Source of the DNA: Leishmania martiniquensis
Taxonomy: Eukaryota; Euglenozoa; Kinetoplastea; Trypanosomatida; Trypanosomatidae
DNA length: 64,000 bases
NCBI RefSeq assembly: GCF_017916325.1
Contig: NC_090146.1
Span: 253,001-317,000 of the forward strand
Direction: 5' to 3'
This document shows positions 1 to 11,680 of this stretch, one piece after another (the stretch's first letter is position 1; every line of letters begins with the position of its first letter). Below the pieces are notes generated by a model. It did no database searches. It was not told the origin of the DNA and saw only the letters and a list, made by a program, of their open reading frames with translations. The position numbers and the translations under genes were made by a program.

Positions 1-15
1 AGTGGACGCCTACGA

Positions 16-59
16 GTCTCTCTCTCTTTTTTTCTTTTCCGCCCTCTGTGCTCTCTCAG
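16..59 (+). promoter_or_regulatory. Candidate spliced-leader acceptor for the 1913-residue gene
   Basis: A nearly pure C/T run ends in ctctctcAG at 58-59, about 150 bases before the ATG at 207. In trypanosomatids a polypyrimidine tract followed by the first AG marks the site where the spliced leader is joined. The assignment rests on position and composition only. Confidence 0.55.
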
Positions 60-206
60 GGGTGGGGTGGGGTGAGGAGTGAAGGGCGACCACCCTTCGC
101 CATTCACAGCATCGAAATTCGACCTTTCGCCTTTGCCCCACAGTCGCGCTTCACGTTTTTCTTCAGCAGACAGCGGTGTTGCTCTAGAGCTGGTCATGCG
201 CACTAG

Positions 207-3200
207 ATGGGCGACCAGTGGATCACGGAGAGCCAAGTGCGCTCTAGCGTGATCGATGGCTCTGTGGGGCTGCCGCCATCTCCGACAGCGCGGCAGGAGT
301 CACAGAGGAAAACGGGGATTCACATCGCGCGTATATTTCGTGCTCTGCAGCAGCTGCAACCGCGCGCTTCTGCACCGCCGGCGTCCTCTCTGCGCCTCCC
401 CCGCGTGCTAACGCTCGAGGATGGCGCCGCTGCGTGGATGTGCTGTCAGCTGGACCTGCTGTGGGAAGCGATGGCGACGCCGGCAGCGACAACGCCAGAA
501 GCGCAGGTTAACGCTGCTGCGATGCCTACACACCCTCGCACAGAGATTGTTCTCCAGCTTTTCGCCTTGGACGCTCTTCGCCGAGAGCGGCGTCGAGGTG
601 CTTTTTCGACGAGCTCACCGTCACACTCCTCTCTCTCGACCGCCGCATCTCTGCAAGGAGCGCCTGGCCGGGCGGCGAGCTCTGCATCTGCCTCAACCGC
701 TTGCTGCTCGCTACGCCTAGTGCCTTCTGGCGACGAAGACATCCGCTTCGAGATGGGCGGTCTGCATGCTGTGCAGCGTTGGCTCTGGCAGCGTGCGGCA
801 GCGCTTCCATCTGAGCCGGCCGTGGCCATGTCCCCCTATGGCGATCTCAGCGCTCTCATGACGGAATGGGCGACACTAACGTTGCCGGCTTGGCTGGAGA
901 GCCCAGAAGAAACGCGGTGGCGGCGCGAGCGTGATGGGGCGCGGCGCCTTATGCATGAGCTCGCTGCCGGGGCGGCCGCGCGCAGCCCGGTCGGCCCAAC
1001 GGAGGAGGCAAAAGAGGTGAAGGAAGCACCCGTGACGGCGGCAAGCGTGGCACGCCAGTCCGCTACTGGCGCAGCCGACACGGCCGCTGCGAATGGTGCT
1101 AACAGCCTCAACAGCAACGAGGTCGCGTCTATGCCGCAGGCGAAGGACACCAAAGACGAAGCTGTGACAGCCCCGACTGTACACGGGCCGCTTCTGGTGC
1201 CGACTGCGGATGATGCGTCTCCTTCCCCTCCTCGACGAGTCCTGAAGCTCGGCGTTGCAGCGGCTGTGAAGCGCACTACCGCGCGACTGGCCAATCCCTC
1301 CGCTGCCACCGATGCTGACGCTGTCGCCTGCTTGCCCAGTCGGGGGCAGTCGAAGGAAAGTGCAGAGCAGCGGACGATCGCATCAGGTACCGTCATGTCC
1401 CTCGCGATGCCGTCGCCACCGCAGTACCGGGCTGCTGACACGCCGACGCTGAGCTCCGCAAGCGCCATTGACACTCACTGTAGGGACGTGATCAGTGAGA
1501 GGAGGCTGACCATGCCCCTACTTCATAGCCTCGGTACACTTGTCCCTTTAGAGACAGCTCCGGCCGCTGCCACCATCAGCGCGGAGCCTTCGCGCCGCAC
1601 TGCTGCCAGTGAGCTGGGGGCGAAAGTGATGACGAGGACTCCAATGCTACTCAGCGACGAGGACGCCACAGATGAAGATACTGAAGCACGAGGGTCGATC
1701 GTGGAGGCGCGCACCACCGCTCAGGATGCTGTAGCGTCTGTCTCCCCAACGTCAGAGACAAGGGAGAGCGCCAGAGCGCGCACGCGATCGCGCCTGTGTC
1801 GCTGGCGTCGCCTCGCCCCTGCCGTCTTGGATGCCCCGCCAGGCAGCGAGGCAGCGGAGAACGTCTGCACTCTGCTAGAGGAGTTGGGCTTCGCAATAGA
1901 TGGCGAGGATGGGCTTGCCGACAAGAGCCTTCGCGAACTAACATTGCCATGTTGCTCCGCGGCGTCATCTGGCGAGCTGTTGAAACCGTGGAAGACGCCT
2001 GTATCGCCTCGCGCCAACGAGAGTGGAGCACCTGCGCCGAAGCCGCGGTGCCCTCTGGGGCGCCTGCCGCCTCTCCTCGCAGCGCATGCGTGGCTGGCGA
2101 ACATGTCGCTTCGATCGTCGTGGCTTACTCATATTCTCGCCATGCCAGATTCGGAATCCTCGCTCACTTGTGGCGACGGCGGCGAACCCCGCCTCGAGGA
2201 AGAAGAGGCGACGCTGCTCTCGAGCGTCCCGCAGGCGACTCCGCTCACGGTACCCACGCCGCCGGCTTCCCCAGTGGCGTTCTGCAGCCCCGGCTCGCCT
2301 CCTCGTCCACCGCTGCCCGCAGCATTACCTGCGCTGCCGTGCATCGCGTTGGCGGACCATCGCGTGTTTGAGATGCTGGACGAGTTGCTGTGGTGCGCAT
2401 ATCCGTCCACAACAGCTTTTCTGATTAGCCTTGAGAAGAAACTGCACGAGTACTTGTGCTATCCGTTGGCCGGGGTGCGCGGGGCGGCGACGGTCGATCG
2501 GGCGCCCCGCGAGGCACCTCCGAAGCTCGAAGAAGAGGTCGTTCTCACGGGTCGTGCCACCCCCGCTCCTCGCCCTCTCCCCATGTCACTCTGGAAGGCG
2601 TACCTCGAGCTGCGGTACGGAGCGGTGCACCCGCGGCGGTCGCAAGGTTCGTATCCTTTGCGGTCAAAAATGGGGACCGCCACCAAGGCAGCGGCCTTGA
2701 TCAGTGGCGCTGGTCAGCACACCGAACTCCACGTTGCTGCAGATGCTGCTCGTGCGACAGCAGGCGACCATCGCTGCGTCGGAAAATGGGAGGCAAGGGT
2801 GCGCATGCCAGATGATGAGGCTGCCCAGCAACCTGCGGCGGCTGCCCTCGCTGCTTCAGCTGCTACGGGGGAGCGTGCTCCACTTGCGCCGTTCGCTGCA
2901 GCAGCCGTTGCCGCATCGTCTTCGCCGACAGCGAGTACCTTCACCTACGCTGCCGTCATGGATGTGGCCGCAATGGTGTTCCTCGCGGAGCTGCGCCGTT
3001 TAGGTGCCCTTGCCATGACGGAGAAAGCCATGCGCGCCGCGCACGCCGTCGGGGAGCTCCACGCGCGGTGCGGTGCCGGGCTGCTGCAAACGGCAGCACA
3101 ACAGCGTGCTGGCGCGAGCGGCGAGAGCGCGGCGTCGGGTGCGCACTTAAGGTCCACCGACGATGCAGAGAACGTGCGGCGGTGGGCGTCTGCCGCCGCC

Positions 3201-5948
3201 GACGCTGCCAATACTTCGAGCCTCGGGGATGCGAATGGGATGTGTGGTGACTCCGTGTCTTCACTGCAGGCCCTCCTGGAGGGCACCGTCGAGTCGGACA
3301 CAGCACTGCACAGGTACGCTTGCAGACGACTCACACCGCTTTCGGTGCTGCAGCTGGCCGCCACCACAAGAAAAGGCACAGAAGTGTCGCAGAAGGGTGG
3401 CGGAGAGCGTGAAAAATGCACATCGGTGGCGGCGGGGCGTGTGTGGTTGGCTCTCATGACGGTGCTTAGCCTTGGTGAGAGCGCGGTGGCACAGTATGTG
3501 CGCGGTGTCCTGATGCCGCCGCCAAGCGTTCCAGTCATGCCGTCTTGTTACTCGCCCGTGTCGGTAGCATGTACAGGAGCCGCGGCAGAGGCGATCGGTG
3601 CCTCTTCACAGACTTCGAGAACGTCGTTGGCGCCGTTGACGATGCCCACGCTCTTTCGCAGCACGTTGGAGGACCTGTATCAGGAAGAGAGTGCCGCCAT
3701 CGCCGCCGCGGCTGCAGAGGCCGGCAGCGAGCACAGGCCACCACCCCAGCCGTTCTCACCGCCACTGTGCGCAGCCGTCTCTTTGGAACCGGAAGAGGAC
3801 TCAGCGAGCGGGGCGCCGGCCAAAGGCCGATTTTCGCCCGCTCACATGACCGAAGCAACCCTAGCGACCCAGGACACACTTGTGCTGAGCGCGGCCGTGG
3901 CGCTGCGGCATCCTCGCTCGATACTACGGCAACTCCGCTTTCTGTGGCAGCTGAGCTGCGACGGAAATCACGGCGCGAGTGTAACGAGGGCTGGCGTCAC
4001 CTCGCCCCGGTCAGGGAGGCTCACTCTCCCGACGCCCGCGCCGCCACATACCAGTGGGACCGTCACACACTCCCCGAAAGCCGTCGAGGCAGTAGACAGC
4101 CGCGCTGCTGCAGGGAACGCCGGCGGTGGTCTAGCGCCATCTTGCAAGGAAGCGTTCGCCAGTCGGATCGCCAGTCTCGTGGAGTGCGTGCAGCTGGCCT
4201 CTCTTGCTGGTCTGCCGCCTCCACTCGCCGCATCACTGACGCCAGCCAGACCATCTTCTAGCGCAGCTCTGGCAGAGGATGCTGGCCGCGCTCTGCGGAG
4301 GGATACCGCTGGCACCGCAACGCCAGGGTGCTCGGCAGCCATACGTACTTCTTCAGATGGGGTGGCACCGCTACAGCAGCGGGGCGACACGGTAGCTTTT
4401 CCGTCCCTTGTACCGCCCTCAGGTGCAGACCTGGCCAACACGGTCACCACGCCTGCGACGGCGATTCGCCTGCGCCTGCAACTCTCCTCCAAGCCTTCGC
4501 CCTCTGACTCCGACCGAGCTACGGTGTGTGCATCGAGGGCTCAAAGCACCGGTGGTGTGAAGCGGTCGCGGGAGCTGCACGAGACCAGTGAAGCTGACGT
4601 GGTCGCCACAAGCCGTGCTCTGCCATCGAGCGCGGGTGACGCCGCAACGAGGAGCTCGCGGCCTGAGAAATCGCATCGTGCGGACGGCGCAGCGATGCGC
4701 TCTCTGCAGCTCAAGCCAGATAGCTGGACACGCGCACCACCGCCGCCGCCGCCGTCGTTGGAGAGCCTGGCAGAGGTGCACGTGCGCTGGGCAGGCGAGG
4801 CACAAGGCGGCAGTGTCTCCACAAGGCTTTCACTCACACCCTCGACACCGACTCCGCCTCTGCGCTCGGCGAGCGGCGATGAGGCCGCAACATCGAGGCC
4901 AACGCTTCTTCTCAGTGTCGTGGCATGCACTCTCTGGGATGTACTCCAGGACATACACACACAGATGCCTGGGGCAGCGCTAAGCAGCGCTCGTGTGGCT
5001 TGCGGCGATGGCTCGGGTCCAGCAAGCGATCCTTCAGCTGCCATATTTGCTGCATCCGCAATCCTTGCAAGGGACGGCGAAGCGGCGCCAGGAGAAGCGC
5101 CTGTGCGTCGGACGCTGTTGCGGCTATGCGCTGGCCCCGCCTACCGTGCCCTGCAGCGCCTGTGGCAGGCCCTTCGCTCTTCACCCGTCTCTGAGCGTGG
5201 CGTGAGGGGCTCGTCGGATGCAGAGGCCCCTCCTTGCACTGATGGGGCAGCTGGAGGCCACCCACGACTGGACGTGCTTCTCCCCGCTACTGCTTCTGGT
5301 GGGCCGACGCCAGTAGCTGATCTGCGCGTGTACCACACCCTAACGGCGTCTCTGCGTGGAGTTGTGGGTGTTGTACTCGGCTACGCGGTGTACGCGGGTC
5401 TGCGGGCTATTTGCTGCGGCTGGTGTGCGCGGTGCGACGCACACACAGGCGCAGCGATGGCGGCGGGCTGCACGACGGCGTCATCTGATGCGCCACCACC
5501 GCCGCCGCGCACGCGTTTCTCACCCTCGTATGAGTCGTACGCCTGGCTCGCAGGACAGCTCCGCGCGCTGCACGACAATGTACTTCAGCCTCTTAATCGC
5601 ATCCTTACAGTACCCGTGCCGGGGATGGACGGTGATGCGCCTGCCAGAGGCCTCGGCGCGCCCACCGTGATGGGGGGCGGCAGCCACCGCCCGGCAGTTC
5701 CCATTTCGTCGCTGGCGAGACCACCTAACGTGACGCACTCGGAGTCACTCGAAACGGCAGCATGGCTCAGCTACAATCCCCTTGGGCTGGTGCTATTGCC
5801 GGCCCTCATCCGCCAGCTCGAGGCCTCGATTTCTCATTCTCCGCCTGACAACTCTGCAGTGACGAGTGGAGGCCGTCATGGCCTCGATGCACACGGGGCT
5901 TGGGCTGAAGTCAAAGCCGCACTTGGGCGAGCCGGCGTGCACGTATGA
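207..5948 (+). CDS. Large low-complexity hypothetical protein (1913 aa)
   Basis: I do not recognise this protein and see no catalytic motif, signal peptide or membrane segment. The frame is open for 1913 codons from the first in-frame ATG downstream of a good acceptor AG. It is rich in Ala, Ser, Pro, Thr and Arg, with long stretches that look disordered. A proline run lies near residue 1510. More ordered-looking segments, with regular hydrophobic spacing, lie around residues 600-680 (Leu/Trp-containing), 740-830, and 1775-1810 near the C terminus, where aromatic and Leu residues are dense. Such long Ala/Ser-rich proteins are common in Leishmania and usually have a few conserved islands separated by variable linkers. 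It is the first gene of the window and shares the strand of all the others. The coding call is strong because of length and start context; the function is unknown. Confidence 0.85.
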   Translation: MGDQWITESQVRSSVIDGSVGLPPSPTARQESQRKTGIHIARIFRALQQLQPRASAPPASSLRLPRVLTLEDGAAAWMCCQLDLLWEAMATPAATTPEAQVNAAAMPTHPRTEIVLQLFALDALRRERRRGAFSTSSPSHSSLSTAASLQGAPGRAASSASASTACCSLRLVPSGDEDIRFEMGGLHAVQRWLWQRAAALPSEPAVAMSPYGDLSALMTEWATLTLPAWLESPEETRWRRERDGARRLMHELAAGAAARSPVGPTEEAKEVKEAPVTAASVARQSATGAADTAAANGANSLNSNEVASMPQAKDTKDEAVTAPTVHGPLLVPTADDASPSPPRRVLKLGVAAAVKRTTARLANPSAATDADAVACLPSRGQSKESAEQRTIASGTVMSLAMPSPPQYRAADTPTLSSASAIDTHCRDVISERRLTMPLLHSLGTLVPLETAPAAATISAEPSRRTAASELGAKVMTRTPMLLSDEDATDEDTEARGSIVEARTTAQDAVASVSPTSETRESARARTRSRLCRWRRLAPAVLDAPPGSEAAENVCTLLEELGFAIDGEDGLADKSLRELTLPCCSAASSGELLKPWKTPVSPRANESGAPAPKPRCPLGRLPPLLAAHAWLANMSLRSSWLTHILAMPDSESSLTCGDGGEPRLEEEEATLLSSVPQATPLTVPTPPASPVAFCSPGSPPRPPLPAALPALPCIALADHRVFEMLDELLWCAYPSTTAFLISLEKKLHEYLCYPLAGVRGAATVDRAPREAPPKLEEEVVLTGRATPAPRPLPMSLWKAYLELRYGAVHPRRSQGSYPLRSKMGTATKAAALISGAGQHTELHVAADAARATAGDHRCVGKWEARVRMPDDEAAQQPAAAALAASAATGERAPLAPFAAAAVAASSSPTASTFTYAAVMDVAAMVFLAELRRLGALAMTEKAMRAAHAVGELHARCGAGLLQTAAQQRAGASGESAASGAHLRSTDDAENVRRWASAAADAANTSSLGDANGMCGDSVSSLQALLEGTVESDTALHRYACRRLTPLSVLQLAATTRKGTEVSQKGGGEREKCTSVAAGRVWLALMTVLSLGESAVAQYVRGVLMPPPSVPVMPSCYSPVSVACTGAAAEAIGASSQTSRTSLAPLTMPTLFRSTLEDLYQEESAAIAAAAAEAGSEHRPPPQPFSPPLCAAVSLEPEEDSASGAPAKGRFSPAHMTEATLATQDTLVLSAAVALRHPRSILRQLRFLWQLSCDGNHGASVTRAGVTSPRSGRLTLPTPAPPHTSGTVTHSPKAVEAVDSRAAAGNAGGGLAPSCKEAFASRIASLVECVQLASLAGLPPPLAASLTPARPSSSAALAEDAGRALRRDTAGTATPGCSAAIRTSSDGVAPLQQRGDTVAFPSLVPPSGADLANTVTTPATAIRLRLQLSSKPSPSDSDRATVCASRAQSTGGVKRSRELHETSEADVVATSRALPSSAGDAATRSSRPEKSHRADGAAMRSLQLKPDSWTRAPPPPPPSLESLAEVHVRWAGEAQGGSVSTRLSLTPSTPTPPLRSASGDEAATSRPTLLLSVVACTLWDVLQDIHTQMPGAALSSARVACGDGSGPASDPSAAIFAASAILARDGEAAPGEAPVRRTLLRLCAGPAYRALQRLWQALRSSPVSERGVRGSSDAEAPPCTDGAAGGHPRLDVLLPATASGGPTPVADLRVYHTLTASLRGVVGVVLGYAVYAGLRAICCGWCARCDAHTGAAMAAGCTTASSDAPPPPPRTRFSPSYESYAWLAGQLRALHDNVLQPLNRILTVPVPGMDGDAPARGLGAPTVMGGGSHRPAVPISSLARPPNVTHSESLETAAWLSYNPLGLVLLPALIRQLEASISHSPPDNSAVTSGGRHGLDAHGAWAEVKAALGRAGVHV

Positions 5949-7085
5949 GCTTGTGTTGACCCCCTCCCCCCCATCTCCAACGCCAACGCCATTTTTCCTT
6001 CCTTCACCGGCTACTCATTGCGGGGCTGCGTACGTGATCACGCCGTCTGAAGGCAATGCCACTTATCACAGGGAGAGAGTCCACTTCTACCCATGAGGAG
6101 GGGGACGCAGAGAGGCTCACACGCTCACGCTCAGCGCCCTGAATGATGGCGGGTGCAGCCGCGCATGTGGCATAGACCCGCAAAGCAGCCGAGGCAAAGG
6201 AACGCGGTTATGTAACGTTAACACGCTCAGGCACACAAAGAGAGAGGGAGGGGGGGACTGCTGCCAACCTCTCGGGCTCGACGCGGAGCTCTGGTAATGT
6301 GGGAGGCCCCCCCTCCCCCCTCCACCCCCCGCCTCTCTCTCTCCGTCTCTGATCTCACAAACGACTAACCGAGAAGCAGCACATCCAGCCAACGAGCGAG
6401 AGCATGCAAAGCCAAGTGACTCCCACCAGAGCCGCTGCCTCGTCGATAGGTGTGTTTGAAGTCAATGCATGTGTGCGTGTGCGCAACTGCTCCGCCTCGT
6501 GCCGACGGCGGTGAATTATTCGCTGAGCGTTTTCTCTTTCTGTTGCGCTCGGCGGGTTTACTTGCCGTCGCGGGACTCGGCGTCGTTAGATGACGCTCAG
6601 TGCGAAAAGGGGGAGGGTAGGGGTGAGATAGTGCCGTCACAGGGGCCGTCCATCTTGCTGAACTCTCTAGTTCTGTCGCCCTCTGACCTTTTCTGATGGA
6701 GGACGATCTTGACCTCAGCCTCATCGCTTTCTGGAGGTGTCTCTCTTGACTCCTCCCTTCCCCTCACCCTTCACACACACACACAGGCTCTGCCATCTCC
6801 CCAAAAGTCAATCACAAATAAGTTCACGACTCGCCCGCTTAAGAGCAATACCGCCTTCGCCTTCATTGCCCGTCCCCACGACTTCGCCCCTCCCCCCCAA
6901 AAGAAAGCCGTACCACCGAATTTCGGATCTGCAGGGTGGAGCCGAACTTCGAGCACTGTCCCCCTGGACGGCATACCCTTTAAGAACCTTAAAAGGGAGT
7001 GCGCTGAGCTGTACACGCGCCAGGCTAGCACCTTCCCTCTTACCCACCCTTTCCCTGCGCAGACTCAACGCCCGGAACGATTAGG
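5949..7085. other. Intergenic region, no gene seen
   Basis: About 1.1 kb of pyrimidine- and G-tract-rich DNA between the large orphan gene and the first transporter. A short CA run lies at about 6773-6786. Only short, low-complexity reading frames occur. It probably holds the 3' UTR of the upstream gene and the splice signals of the next. Confidence 0.6.
7031..7062 (+). promoter_or_regulatory. Candidate spliced-leader acceptor for transporter 1
   Basis: A C/T-rich run ends in the AG at 7061-7062, 23 bases before the ATG at 7086. A second candidate is the AG at 6785-6786, behind the C/T tract at about 6730-6775. I cannot tell which one is used. Confidence 0.4.
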
Positions 7086-8934
7086 ATGACAGAGCTGCCC
7101 AACACACAGCTGCACCTGGAGGTGCTAGCGAGTGGCCCTCAGAAGCGCATCAGCGAACTGCACCGCTTCGCTCTTCTTGTCGGCTCGTTTGGCACGATCT
7201 GCGGCTCCTTTGGCTACGCCTTCACGTTGGTGCTGCCGAAGATGCAGGAGCGCTACAACCTCTCGCAGCGCGACTTGGCCTCCGTGACGACCGTCGGCCT
7301 CGTCTTCGGGTTCTTCATGCTACCCTTCGGTGCTCTATACGACTACGCTGGACCACTGCCGGTGGCTATCTTGTCCATGATTTCGTACCCGCTCGGTGCG
7401 ATCCTAACGGCGCTGTGCTTCGAGGGCGTGATCGAGGGCAACACTCTGCGGCTTTGCGCCTTCAATGCCTTCCAGAGCGTGGGCATGTCGCTGACTGATA
7501 TTGTGTGCTGCATGACGGTGCTGTCGTACTTCCCGTCGAACCGCGGTCCCGTGATAGCGCTGCTGAAGACGTTTCCCGGCCTCGGCTCCGCGATCGTCGG
7601 CTCCTTCTTCGCCGGGTTCTTTAACGAGCAGGTCTCGCAGCACTTGTTCTTCCTGGCCGTCTTCGCTTTCCTCACAAACACGACCTGCACCCTCGTGATG
7701 CGCCTGCCAGCGTACCACCTGACCGGGTACCAGGAGCGTCACCTAAGCGAGGGGGAGAAAGGGCGCCGCCTGGCTACGAAGGCACAGTACCTGAAGCAGC
7801 TGCCACCAATGTGGCGCTTCGTCTTCGGCTTCACTATCTTAGTCATCTTCATCGTCTACTTGCCGACCACGTCTGCTCTTGTCGCGTACCTGGGTTTGGG
7901 CAGGTCTCACAAGCTCGGGTTCGCTATTGGGACGGCTGTGCTGACGGTGGCCTACACACTGATCGCTGTACCACTGCCCGCACGCCTGACACGGCAGTTG
8001 GCGCGGTGCAAGCGCGGGCGCGTGAGCAACGAGGAGGAAGCGACGCACGACAGCGGCACGGTTGACCTCCGCCTGCTGGAGAGCGAGCCGATTCGTGCTG
8101 ATGCGGCCGCTGCCGCAAAGAAGGACACCGGGGCGATCTCTGAAGAGACTGTCGAGAGCGACGCGCCGAAGTCGGGTGGCGTCCCCGTGGAGACGGATGT
8201 GGACTACCTTGCCCCCCAGTACCAGGGCACGTTCCTGCAGAACCTGTGCACGCTTGAACTTTGGGCGCTCTGGTGGACACTACTGTGCGTCTTCGGTGCC
8301 GAGTTCGTGATTATCTACAACGCGACGTTCATCTTGGGCGCGCTGCAGGGCAGCATGCCTGCGCCGTCTCTCACTGCACTACTGACGGTGCTGAACGGCG
8401 TGGGCAGCGCTGTTGGCCGCCTGCTGATGTCCTTCTTCGAGGTGTGGTCACAGAAGCGCAAGGCTGAGGACCGCAGCCCTATTACCATCGCGCTGTTCTT
8501 CCCGACGTCCACCATCATCACCAGCATTGTGCTGTTCCTGACGCTGCCTGCCGCTGCCGTACGTGATAGCCGCGATAGGGAACGGCTTCTGTGCTGCCTC
8601 TCAGATTCTGGTGGCCCGTACGATCTTTGCGAAGGACCCCGCGAAGCACTACCACTTCTGCTTCAGTGCTACTATGGTCGCTAGTGTGCTGCTGGACCGT
8701 TTCCTGTATGGCGAGTGGTACACGGTGCAGGCGGAGAAGCAGGGTAGCATGCGCTGCTTCGGCAAGTCGTGCGTGCTGATGCCGCTGCTGGTGATGCTCG
8801 GGCTGGCGTGCAGCGCGTTCATCACGGACGTGGTCGTGCACCTCCGCTACCGCTCATTCAGCCGGCGCGTCCTGACGGAGCGCGCGCGCCTGTGTGGCGA
8901 GTGCACCACTCCGGAGAAGGAGTGGGTCGAGTAG
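7086..8934 (+). pseudogene. Nodulin-like MFS transporter 1, broken by an 11-bp deletion
   Basis: First member of a six-gene transporter cluster. The first 488 or so codons encode the family pattern: six membrane segments, a linker with the DYLAPQYQ motif, and the segment LNGVGSAVGRLLMSFFEVW. At about 8548-8560 the DNA lacks 11 bases that are present in the intact paralogue at 16581-16602, where two copies of ctgccgctgc overlap. The reading frame shifts and stops at 8684 after about 44 foreign residues. The normal C-terminal part continues in another frame from about 8563 to 8934 with no stop and good similarity to the paralogues (FAKDPAKHYHF, FLYGEWYTVQAEKQG), ending in EKEWVE. The break is therefore recent or a sequencing or assembly error. 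A truncated 532-residue protein lacking the last three or four membrane segments would be made if it is real. Confidence 0.8.
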
Positions 8935-11633
8935 ACTGGGGGAGTGCATGGGTGAGTCGTTCGTTCTCCGTAGCCGCCAAAGGACTCCGGCCGCAGCGTG
9001 CAGGGGTCAGAGGGATGCGAAGGAACTTTCCTTGGCGCGATGCCAGGGCCCTTCACAGGCAAGCACGCATACATACACACATTCTTCGATGGACGCTAAT
9101 GCCCTCTGCTAACTCCCCCCACGAATCGCTCTAATGTGCATGCGGTGTGCCATCCCCTTCTCCGATGCTTTAATTCTTCCCATTTCGAGCGTTTTCCTTT
9201 TTTGTTTGTGTGTTGTCACGCCGGCGCACGCGTGGTCTGGTGCGTGGCTGTTCATATATGTGCATGTGTTGCTCATCATTTTTTTTCTCTCACACACACG
9301 CACGTTAAGGGCTCGGCTGCTCCGCAGATTTTTTTTTCGCTTTGATTTCCTGTCGCACGACTGCTTCGCAACGTCTCACCCTCACCCCCTCTTCCTCCTC
9401 TTCTCCGTCGCCGATCGCACACTTCTGCGGTGGTGGGAAGTCTGCGCTGCCGACCGCAGCTTTCTGGCACCCACGTATGTTTGCGCAGACGCTAAGCACA
9501 TCTTCTTGCACCTGATGTGCGCTCGCCAGTGTGAGTGAGGAGGAGGAGGAGGGGAGAGAGAGGCGCGGGCTCTCGCCTTTGGTTTTCTGTCCAGCGCGGC
9601 TGCATCCCCCCTCCCCTCTCCTCCTCCTCCACTGGCTGGGAATGTTTCGCTCGCTGATACCTCTGGAGAGGCTCCCTTCCCTTCCTCCGCCTCGTTCAAT
9701 TTTTTTTTTTCGCGCATCCAATGGTGCTCGACTATTCTTTCTGAAGCCTGAAAGGAAGAAGGTAGCAGCAGGGCCCCTCTTGATCACACGCGCAGAGAGA
9801 AAGATATGCATGTGCATATCTGAATATGGAGCGACAGACAGCGAGGGCGGCGGCCTAGTGGATACGTGCATATACATATATATATTTGTGTGTGTGCTTG
9901 CATGTGTGCCTATGTGCCGGTACCCTCCTCTTTGCTCCTCGATAAGAAGCTGAGAATGCCAGCGTGGACCTCTCTTCTCGCTGTGTTCGAGCGTTTCTTT
10001 TCTTTTACGCTGTGTATTCTCTCTCACTCTCTCTCTCACTCGCTCTTTTTTTTTCTCGCCGCTGGCGTGGGCTCTGCTGTTGATCACCCTCTCCTTTTTC
10101 CCCCACCACCCCCTTTTTCTCGTGCTGTTGGTAAAAGTGCGCGTCCTTCGTTTTCTCTCTTTCTTACTTCTGTGCTGAACGCTTCGTCTTCGTTGAGCGC
10201 ACAAGGGCCGCGCACGAGATTGCGGTGGCGCCCGCTTTTCGGTCATGTGTGTGTGCTTGCGTGCGCGTTTTCTTAACCTTTCCCTGTGCTGCGCGCTTTC
10301 TGTCCAAGACAGCGCATGTGCACAGAATCGGATGCCCCGTACCCGGACGCGTTCTCAGATTTCCCCCTTCCTTTAAACTGCTTTATTTCTTCTCCACCTA
10401 CCCCACTTCCCCTTCACACACACACACACACATACCGCCTTGCTCTCTTCGTACGCACGAACAACATCCATCGCCCCACCCTACCCTCTACTCTCGTCCA
10501 ATCTCACCCGGCACTCCCGTGCCGGTGCGCCGGCGAGCGCGTGCGTGCATGCGTGCATGCGCGTGAACTTCGGGGGTGAGGAAAACTGCGCTGGAGAGGG
10601 TGCCTCTCGTAACCAACTCGCCTAATCGCGCACGCATGCGTAGGCAACCCTCACTTCCTCGACGAAATCCATTACACAGTGGTGCAGAGGAAGCCGAAAA
10701 GAGGGGAGGCGCGTGCGGAGCGAAAGCGAGAAACAAAAAAGGTAGACGAAGAGAACACCTCACAGGGGGCGGTGCTCAGTACCGCCCTCCCTTTTTTCCT
10801 CTCCCTTTTCGTTTGCTTTCGTTGACTTCTTCATTGGCTGTGCTGCCACGCATGTGCCGATGCGCTTTCCCCCCCAATTGGGCGACTCTGCTTCTGTGTC
10901 GGTAAGGAAGACCTGCCCCCGTGTCTCACGCTTGTCTGCTTTACTCTACCAATGGAACAGCGACCGTGGCCCCTCCCCCCTCCCCCACTTCCCTTCTCTT
11001 TCCTTCCAGCATCTCGTGACATTTTTGCCACCCTCCCTTCCCGTCGACCCCTCCTGGTCTATCCCCGCCATTCTTTACTTCGTCTTCGGTGCTTTTCTTC
11101 AGATTCCTCAACGCGGCGCTTCTCATTGCCCTCCCCCGCCCCCTACTCATCTCTGTATTGCTCAGTATCGCCGTGACTCCGCCAGACAAATTTGAACGAG
11201 CTCATCGAAGAGAAGGGCGTAAAAATTTTTAGCGGACTGACAGTCGCGTACAGCTGCAAGCGGCTGCGGGGGATTCCTGAAAAAGAACAGCGTGAGCATG
11301 AGTCAGAGGGAACAGAGGAGGCCCCCTTTTTCGTTTACCTTCTGCCGATCTGCCACCCCTCCACACCCACCGAGACGTCAGCGCAAGCATCATACATATA
11401 TCTTCTTCTTGTCCCTCTGTGAAACACCTCTCTCTCTCTGTTCGAGTGCCTTTTTTTGAAATCTTCTGTCGATAGCCCTCACCGATAACGTCTGCCTTGC
11501 GCCTCCTCCCATAGGATTAATCTTGGCTGGCGCTTCTTCGGAAAAGCGCCTCCACTTCGCATCGCTCTCTCTTTCACGTGTCTTTCCTCAGACGTTCCCG
11601 CCCCGCCTCTTCTCTCGTCCTTGTTCATCGCCA
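8935..11633. other. Intergenic region, no gene seen
   Basis: About 2.7 kb of pyrimidine-rich DNA between transporter 1 and the tandem array. It holds a GGA run (about 9536-9555), a short TA run (about 9871-9886), CT runs (about 10017-10040), a CA run (about 10415-10434) and a GCATGC/GTGC-type run (about 10537-10565). A long frame on the opposite strand (9305-10246) reads as Arg/Lys/Glu repeats from complemented pyrimidine tracts and is not credible as a gene. Confidence 0.6.
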
Positions 11634-11680
11634 TCACTCCCGGTCCCTATCATGCCGCCGCTCTCGCCTCCTGATGACGA

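Noticed and set aside
9305..10246. 313-codon frame on the minus strand
   Set aside because: It reads as Arg, Lys, Glu and Thr runs that result from complementing C/T and simple repeats, lies opposite the transcription direction of all other genes and has no family likeness.
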